From Adiantum capillus-veneris (Eukaryota; Streptophyta; Polypodiopsida; Polypodiales; Pteridaceae), in contig CM043962.1 in NCBI GenBank assembly GCA_014529385.2, forward strand, positions 90,509,680-90,560,179: a stretch of DNA of 50,500 bases. Direction: 5' to 3'. Numbering within the stretch: position 1 is the stretch's first letter; each line of letters opens with the position of its first letter. A program made the position numbers and the translations under genes. The notes beneath the pieces are model-generated. The model had not been told where the DNA came from and did no database searches. It saw only the letters and a program-made list of their open reading frames with translations. Positions 44,653 to 50,500 of this stretch are shown here, piece after piece.

Positions 44653-45697
44653 CTAATTTTGAATCTTGGACCTTGGAATTATGGATTTAAGATTAATGTA
44701 TGAGAGAAAAACAACTATGTCTAGCACCCAAATTTCAATTATATTACAAAATGAAGTCTTGATGTTTCCAATAAGTATTCAAAAATTTTCAAGTTGGCTT
44801 GGGATCTGCCGAAGAAATTCAGCGGATTATCTATGAGAGGATGGAAGCAGCTACGCTAGAGTGAAAGCTCAATATGCTGAAACATTTTAGGGAGCTCTTA
44901 CTTCCAAAAACCTATACTTGTCCCTGGGATTTAAGCAAGTGAGAAGTGTGAGTAAAGCTGGAAATGAACGATATATAAAATTGTGACAGAATAAGTAATG
45001 CACTTGTGCGAAGACGCATGGATGTGGCATACATGAATGAAGACGCATGCACTTGTGTGAAGACACATGAAAGTGGCATGCATGAAACTTTTACTGAGTT
45101 TTACTTGTCATTCTCCCTTAAGCTTAGTAATAAGGAGCAAGATTGGGTAAAGTAGCTGCCACATGAAGAATTAATTTTTGGGACATTGTTGGAAGATAAT
45201 TTTGAGTAGTAATGAAGAAATCCAAGAAGGTCTTGTGATTAGCCACAAATAAAGCTATAAGTATATATAGCAAGACTCGTTTTGAAATTACTTATGGCTT
45301 GGAATATTCAAGAAGAAGAAGTTTATAGAATAATCTTGAAAGAATGGGGACAGCCGAACCAGAGAACATGTTAGTCATGTTGAGACACCTTATGAAACTT
45401 TTCTCTCCTAAGGACAGTGTCATTTCTACTGAGAAATGGAGAGCATGTGGATCGAATTGAGTTACCCGTTTAACCCTATGGGGATGCGTACAGGTATTGA
45501 ATAATTTACGGATTCCAATGATGAGAGAAAACTGGGATTGGAACCAAAGAGGTATAGTATGGTCCAATCTTATTTCCATATTTTGAAAGTAAACTTCTAC
45601 TTATAGCATCTAATTTGCCTCTTGAAAAGATGTTTATTTATCCAAGCTAGAATTCTGTCTCAGAAATTATGCTAGTCTCTCTTGCTAAATAAAGAAT

Positions 45698-46108
45698 ATG
45701 ATATTGCAGATAGTAACCATGCCACCATGTCAAAGGTTGAGAGAACGAGTTGCTCCTACTGTTGTGCCGATAATTGGCCCTGAAAGACCTGAAAACCTTT
45801 CAGAGCAAGTTTCACTTGAAGTTCCAGTAACGTTTATATCTAAAACCACCACTGTTGATGCTACTCCGTACCTAGCCTCAACTTATTCCAACATAGATCT
45901 CAAATCATGTTACTACAAGGTTAGGATCAAGGAGGGATACATTCCCAAGATCGCCTTCAACACCAAGTTTGGGCATTACAATTTTACAGTTAGGCCTTTT
46001 GGCCTAACTAACACCCCTGCTACCTTTAATTGCGTGGGAGCAGTTCTCTTCCCAAAGACGTTAGAGGTATTTGTTTTGGTCTTTGCGGATGACATTTGGT
46101 TTATTTAA
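45698..46108 (+). CDS. gag-start/RT chimeric ORF, unit 3
   Basis: 136 codons. The start is more diverged (MPPCQRLRERVAPTVVP). RT motifs A, B (RPFGLTNTPATF) and C (FADDIW) are retained. After motif B it reads NCVGAVLF where the other units have NRIGTDLF or NRVGIDLF. Confidence 0.65.
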   Translation: MILQIVTMPPCQRLRERVAPTVVPIIGPERPENLSEQVSLEVPVTFISKTTTVDATPYLASTYSNIDLKSCYYKVRIKEGYIPKIAFNTKFGHYNFTVRPFGLTNTPATFNCVGAVLFPKTLEVFVLVFADDIWFI

Positions 46109-46375
46109 AAGCCAAGAAGATCGTAGACAATATCTATGACAATGTCTTAGAAAGCCATTGAACTTGTTTTGAAGCTTCCAAATTTTGGATAAGGTTTTTG
46201 AATTTCCAGTAGAGGATGGCATGTCCCCTATAAATAGGAGGGATTCTACAACAACAAGTTTACCTCGTAGACTATGAATCTTGAGGGTTTAGGATCCTAT
46301 CCAACGCATGTTGTAACCACTCCTCTTTTAGCATTACTATCCCTTTGGGATATGTAAGCTCGTGATACTGTAATC

Positions 46376-46524
46376 TTGGGAAAAAGAACATCAATCCAAC
46401 CTTCTACTTTCAAGTTCTGGAAACTAAAGAGAAGCAACTGCGGCACAGGACGATTGGAGAAGTACTAATCAAGTGGAAGGGCTATCCTGTTGAAGATGCT
46501 TCCTGGGAGGACTTGGACCAATAA
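46376..46524 (+). pseudogene. chromodomain remnant, unit 3
   Basis: LRHRTIGEVLIKWKGYPVED is followed by ASWEDLDQ and a TAA. This is the copy closest to a normal chromodomain, with Trp and Glu in place. Confidence 0.8.
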
Positions 46525-48096
46525 TTATCCAATTTCCAAGTTTTGGAGGATGAGCCCATGTAATTCATCCTTTGGAATCAAATCAATATCTCCCTGTTGT
46601 CCAAACCCTTGATCATATTTTGGTTGGTTCTTCGGAACAACTTTGAATTATTCTTCAAGATATAGATGACACTTTTGATGTAATTTTTATGGGGATGAAA
46701 TCAATCGCCATATTATGGAATTCAAGTATCTCTAGTCCGTCAATTCTTTTGAGATTCAAATTGTCTATTGTGTTTTGAAGATTGTCTGGAAATGACCAGG
46801 AACCAAGATGGATCTTCTTGGATTCAACTTGATTGAAAGGCCAGCCCATTGAGAGGATTCTCCTAGGGAACTTGTCGGAGATTGGCCCTTTTCGGCTAGG
46901 GAAGTGTAACCAACAAGTTGTTATAGCTAGGTAATTCATGCCCGAGGGATAAGGGATGAATGGGTTTGTTTTATTTTTGCCCGGTCGGCGGGTGAAGTAC
47001 CCGCGGTATCTTATTGAAAATCGGCCATAATCCGGGTATGGCCTGATGCCAATCATTGGATGAGAAGGTTATACTTAGGGAGGATGATGTGAATTTAATT
47101 AAGGAAATTTGTTTGACTTGGTTGCTTAAAAAGGAACTGGAAAGGCTAGGAATATCGGGGCTATCTTGTGCATCTTTCACCATATGGTGCTATACCTCTC
47201 GAAATAAAATGCTTATGAAGGAATGATTAAATTACTTGATGAGCCTTTCTCAAACACTTAATTCAGGGAAATATTGTGAAGGTGATGCCATTTTGATGGC
47301 TTGTAACCGATTATCTTGGCCTGAATGGGAGGTAAGATAAATTGGTTGAAACTAAATCTGTTGCATGATTAGTTAGGAAACTAATTACAAGCTAATTATA
47401 GTAGATAAAGGAAACCAAATGAATTAAAAAGTTTCTAAATAAAGATCTGGTGGGAACAACCAGATGAATTTCCCTGAACGAGGGCATGCAACAGATTGCA
47501 TGCTGCTTGTTGTTTGATGATGTCTGATAGACGACTGTCTTCGTGATTTTGTAGTAGTTAAGTACTACCTCGGGAAGGGATTTTTCATGAAATGGTTGGG
47601 TGGCTGAGCGGATCCGGAGGGACAGGCGGCCGGATGTTGATTTAAAAAATTTATGTTAAACGCTAGGACTACGTGGGATAAAAATGGGTAATCGGGGACG
47701 AGCGAGACTAGGTAGGATTGCAAGATCCCCCTTCTTAGGGGAAAGTGATAATTGCCGTGCCTGCTTGTCAGGAAAAAGGGGTTATCACCATGAACCAAGG
47801 GAGAACAAGAAAGCAAGAGCAGATCCTCAAGTTAAAGATCAAGAGAATCAAGACTAGGGACCATGATTTTTGCGTGCGGAAAGCTATCAAGGATAGATTG
47901 ATGATGAGAAGCGAATAGAATCATTGAATGAAGGGATATACCCCCTTGGGTTGGCATTCGAAATAGGTCAGAGTCCTCTCTGAATGTCGGTCCCAAGTGG
48001 GAGGGATACCTGCAGATAGATCTACGTCACTCTCTGGAACTGTCAAGAGGACTGAGGGAGGTGAGTAGGGTTGTGTCTGGGTATCGCCCTCACAAG

Positions 48097-48108
48097 TGGT
48101 ATCAGAGC
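48097..48108 (+). promoter_or_regulatory. primer-binding site, unit 4
   Basis: Exact TGGTATCAGAGC after CCCTCACAAG. Confidence 0.85.
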
Positions 48109-49153
48109 CTAGCTCTGAATCTTGAACCTTTAAATTTTTGTTTAAGATTAATGCATGAGAGAAAAACAACTGTGTCTAGCACCCAAATTTCAATTATATT
48201 ACAAAATGAAGTCTTGATGTTTCCAATAATTATTCAAAAAATTTCAAGTTGGCTTGGGATCTACCAGAAGAAATTCAACGGATTATCTATGAGAGGATGG
48301 AAGCAGCTATGCTAGAGTGAAAGCTCGCTATGCTAGAACATTTTAGGGAGCTCTTACTTCCAGAAACCTATACTTGTCCTTGGGATTTAAGCAAGTGAGA
48401 AGTGTGAGTAAAGCTGGAAATGAACGATATAGAAATTTGTGAAAGAATAGGTAATGCACTTGTGCGAAGACGCATGGAAGTGGCATAAATGAATGAAGAC
48501 GCATGCACTTGTGTGAAGACACATGAAAGTGGCAGGGATGAAAGTTTTACTGAGCTTTACTTGTCATTCTCCCTTAAGCTTAAGAATAAGGAGCCAGATT
48601 GGGTAAAGGAGCTGCCACATGAAGAGTTAATTTTTGGGACATTTTTGGAAGATAATTTTGAGTAGTAATGATGAAATCCAAGAAGGTCTTGTGATTAGCC
48701 ACAGATAAAGCTATAAATATATATAGCAAGACTTGTTTTGAAATTACTGATGGCTTGGAATATTCAAGAAGAAGAAGTTTATAGAATAGTCCTGAAAGAA
48801 TGGAGATAGCCGAACCAGAGAACATGTTAGTCATGTTGAGACACCTTATCAAACTTTTCTCTCCTAAGGAAAGTGTCATTTCTACTAAGAAATGGAGAAC
48901 ATGTGGATCAAATTGAGTTACATGTTTAACCCTATGGGGACGCGTACAAGTATTGAATAATTTACGGATTCCAATGATGAGAGAAAGCTGGGATTGGAAC
49001 CAAAGAGGTATAGTATGGTCCAATCTTATTTCCATATTTTCAAAGTAAACTTCTACTTATAGCATCTAATTTGCCTCATGAAAAGATGTTTATTTATCCA
49101 AGCTAGAATTCTGTCTCAGAAATTATGCTAGTCTCTCTTGCTAAATAAAGAAT

Positions 49154-49564
49154 ATGATATTGCAGATAGTAACCATGCCACCCCGTCGAAGGTTGAGAGA
49201 ACGAGTTGCTCCTACTGTTGTGCCGATAACTGGCCCTGAAAGACCTGAAAACCTTTCAGAGCAAGTTTCACTTGAAGTTCTAGTAACCTTTATATCTAAA
49301 ACCACCACTGTTGATGCTACTCCGTACCTAGCCTCAACTTATTCCAACATAGATCTCAAATCATGTTACTACAAGGTTAGCATCAAGGAGGGATACATTC
49401 CCAAGATCGCCTTCAACACCAAGTTTGGGCATTACAATTTTACAGTTAGGCCTTTTGTCCTAACTAACACCCCTGCTACCTTTAATCGCGTGGGAATAGA
49501 TCTCTTCCCAAAGACGTTAGAGGTATTTGTTTTGGTCTTCGCGGATGACATTTGGTTTATTTAA
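49154..49564 (+). CDS. gag-start/RT chimeric ORF, unit 4
   Basis: 136 codons, start MPPRRRLRERVAPTVVPITG. Motif A is followed by KVSIKEGY, where the other units have KVRIKEGY. Motif B is altered to RPFVLTNTPATF. Motif C is FADDIW. Confidence 0.65.
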   Translation: MILQIVTMPPRRRLRERVAPTVVPITGPERPENLSEQVSLEVLVTFISKTTTVDATPYLASTYSNIDLKSCYYKVSIKEGYIPKIAFNTKFGHYNFTVRPFVLTNTPATFNRVGIDLFPKTLEVFVLVFADDIWFI

Positions 49565-49829
49565 AATCCAAGAAGATCGTAGACAATATCTATGACAATG
49601 TCTTAGAAAGCCATTGAACCTGTTTTGAAGCTTCCAAATTTTGGATAAGGTTTTTGAATTTCCAGTAGCGGATGGCATGTCCCCTATAAATAGGAGGGAT
49701 TCTACAACAACAAGTTTACCTCGTAGACTATGAATCTTGAGGGTTTAGGATCCTATCCAACGCATGTTGTAACCACTCCTCTCTTAGAATTACTATCCCT
49801 TTGCGATATGTAAGCTCGTGATACTGTAA

Positions 49830-50010
49830 TTTTTGGAAAAAGAAGATTAATCCAACCTTCTACTTTCAAGTTCTGGAAACTAAAGAGAAGCAAATGCGGC
49901 ACAGGACGATTGGAGAAGTACTAATCAAGTGGAAGGGCTATCCTGTTGAAGATGCTTCCTGCAAAGACTGGGAACAGCTAATTATCCGATTTCCAAGTTT
50001 TAGAGGATGA
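49830..50010 (+). pseudogene. chromodomain remnant, unit 4
   Basis: RHRTIGEVLIKWKGYPVEDA is followed by SCKDWEQLIIRFPSFRG and a stop at 50008. It shares the SCKD change with units 1 and 2. Confidence 0.75.
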
Positions 50011-50228
50011 GCCCATGTAATTCATCTCTTGGAATCAAATCAATATCTCCCTTTTGTCCAAACCCTTGATCATATTTTGGTTGGTTCTTCGGAACAACTT
50101 AGAATTATTCTTCAAGATATAGATGACACTTTTGCTGTAATTTTTATGTGGATGAAATCAATCGTCATATTATGGAATTCAAGTATCTCTAGTCAGTCAA
50201 TTCTTTTGAGGTTCAAATTGTCTATTGT

Positions 50229-50500
50229 GTTTTGAAGATTGTCTGGAAATGACCGGGAACCAAGATGGATCTTCTTGGGGTCAATTTGATTGAAAGGCCG
50301 GCCAATTGAGATAATTCTCTTGGGGAACTTGTCGGAGATTGGCCCTTTTTGGCTAGGGCAGTGTAAGCGGCAAGTTGTTATACCTAGGTCATTCATGCCG
50401 GAGGGATAAGAGATGAATGGGTTTGTTTTATTTTTGCCTGGCCGGGTGGAGTACCCACGGTATCTTATTGGAAATCGACCATAATCCGGGTATGGCTTGA
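50229..50500 (+). repeat. array unit 5, first 272 bp
   Basis: The start of a fifth unit, cut by the window end. Confidence 0.95.

Larger units (their letters stand above)
43318..46771 (+). repeat. array unit 3 (3,454 bp)
   Basis: The most diverged of the complete units by eye. Its PBS is mutated (TGCTATCAGAGC). It alone preserves the canonical chromodomain end ASWEDLDQ. Confidence 0.95.
46772..50228 (+). repeat. array unit 4 (3,457 bp)
   Basis: It preserves an open plus-strand trace PDWVKELPHEELIFGTFLED at about 48592-48655, which is interrupted by a stop in the units where the corresponding codon reads TAG. Confidence 0.95.
36421..50500 (+). repeat. tandem array of a ~3,455-bp chromovirus-derived unit
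   Basis: The landmark GTTTTG(A/T)AGATTGTCTGG occurs at 36421, 39862, 43318, 46772 and 50229, which gives unit lengths of 3,441, 3,456, 3,454 and 3,457. Similarity is continuous along the whole period and high between all copies, with substitutions and short indels. Each unit holds a PBS-like site, a gag-start/RT chimeric ORF and a chromodomain remnant, all plus strand. The most economical reading is an internally deleted Ty3/gypsy chromovirus, LTR included, amplified head to tail. The array continues beyond the window. Assembly collapse or expansion could alter the true copy number. Confidence 0.95.

Noticed and set aside
39658-50235. Plus-strand ORF of 86 codons in units (39662-39922 and equivalents)
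   Set aside because: It is a continuation out of the chromodomain end into presumed LTR DNA with no motif; probably a shadow in homogenised repeats.

Overview
The window looks like repeat-dominated nuclear DNA of a seed plant, probably an angiosperm. The evidence is a Ty1/copia element of plant type with initiator-Met tRNA priming signals, Ty3/gypsy and chromodomain-bearing gypsy relics, CACTA (TNP2) transposase relics, pieces of plant-type genes with intact splice donors, and very long (CT)n/(GA)n tracts. Nothing bacterial, organellar or tRNA/rRNA-like was recognised. I cannot name the species. No intact host gene is visible; nearly all coding signal belongs to mobile elements or broken gene copies.

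Layout. 1-362: edge of a gypsy pol on the minus strand. 827-6374: a minus-strand LTR retrotransposon with two ~1.15 kb LTRs that encodes only gag and a retropepsin-like domain (TR-GAG type). 6375-13000: AT-rich DNA with a broken SET-domain gene and a broken CACTA TNP2 transposase, both plus strand. 13000-16180: a cluster of unrelated gene fragments (eIF2B-alpha exon, GDSL esterase exon, VPS62/DUF946-like piece, reversed histone H2B) with hairpins and a nested CT/GA palindrome. 16180-19010: a duplicated hairpin unit, GA tracts and a 5'-truncated LINE with a 500-codon open frame that runs into a tetranucleotide and a ~130 bp CT tract. 19440-21750: decayed minus-strand coding region of unknown family with coiled-coil character. 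21770-24650: LTR-like leader material with a short gag-like ORF. 25227-26530: gypsy pol relic in which a piece of integrase sits between RT and RNase H. 27208-32485: copia element with TSD, LTRs, PBS and PPT; gag and pol are open but a deletion removed most of protease and the pre-integrase region.

33140-36420 holds three stacked minisatellite-type arrays (~104 bp with a palindromic core, ~30 bp, ~160 bp). From 36421 to the window end runs a tandem array of a ~3,455 bp unit (four units plus the start of a fifth). Each unit carries an initiator-Met tRNA primer-binding site (mutated in one copy), a short ORF joining a gag-like start to a reverse-transcriptase palm, and a chromodomain remnant. 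It reads as a chromovirus-derived, internally deleted retroelement amplified head to tail, and is the most unusual structure in the window.

No operon-like or pathway co-operation is implied. The logic of the window is nested insertion, deletion derivatives and tandem amplification. Homology calls are by eye from motifs, without database searches.
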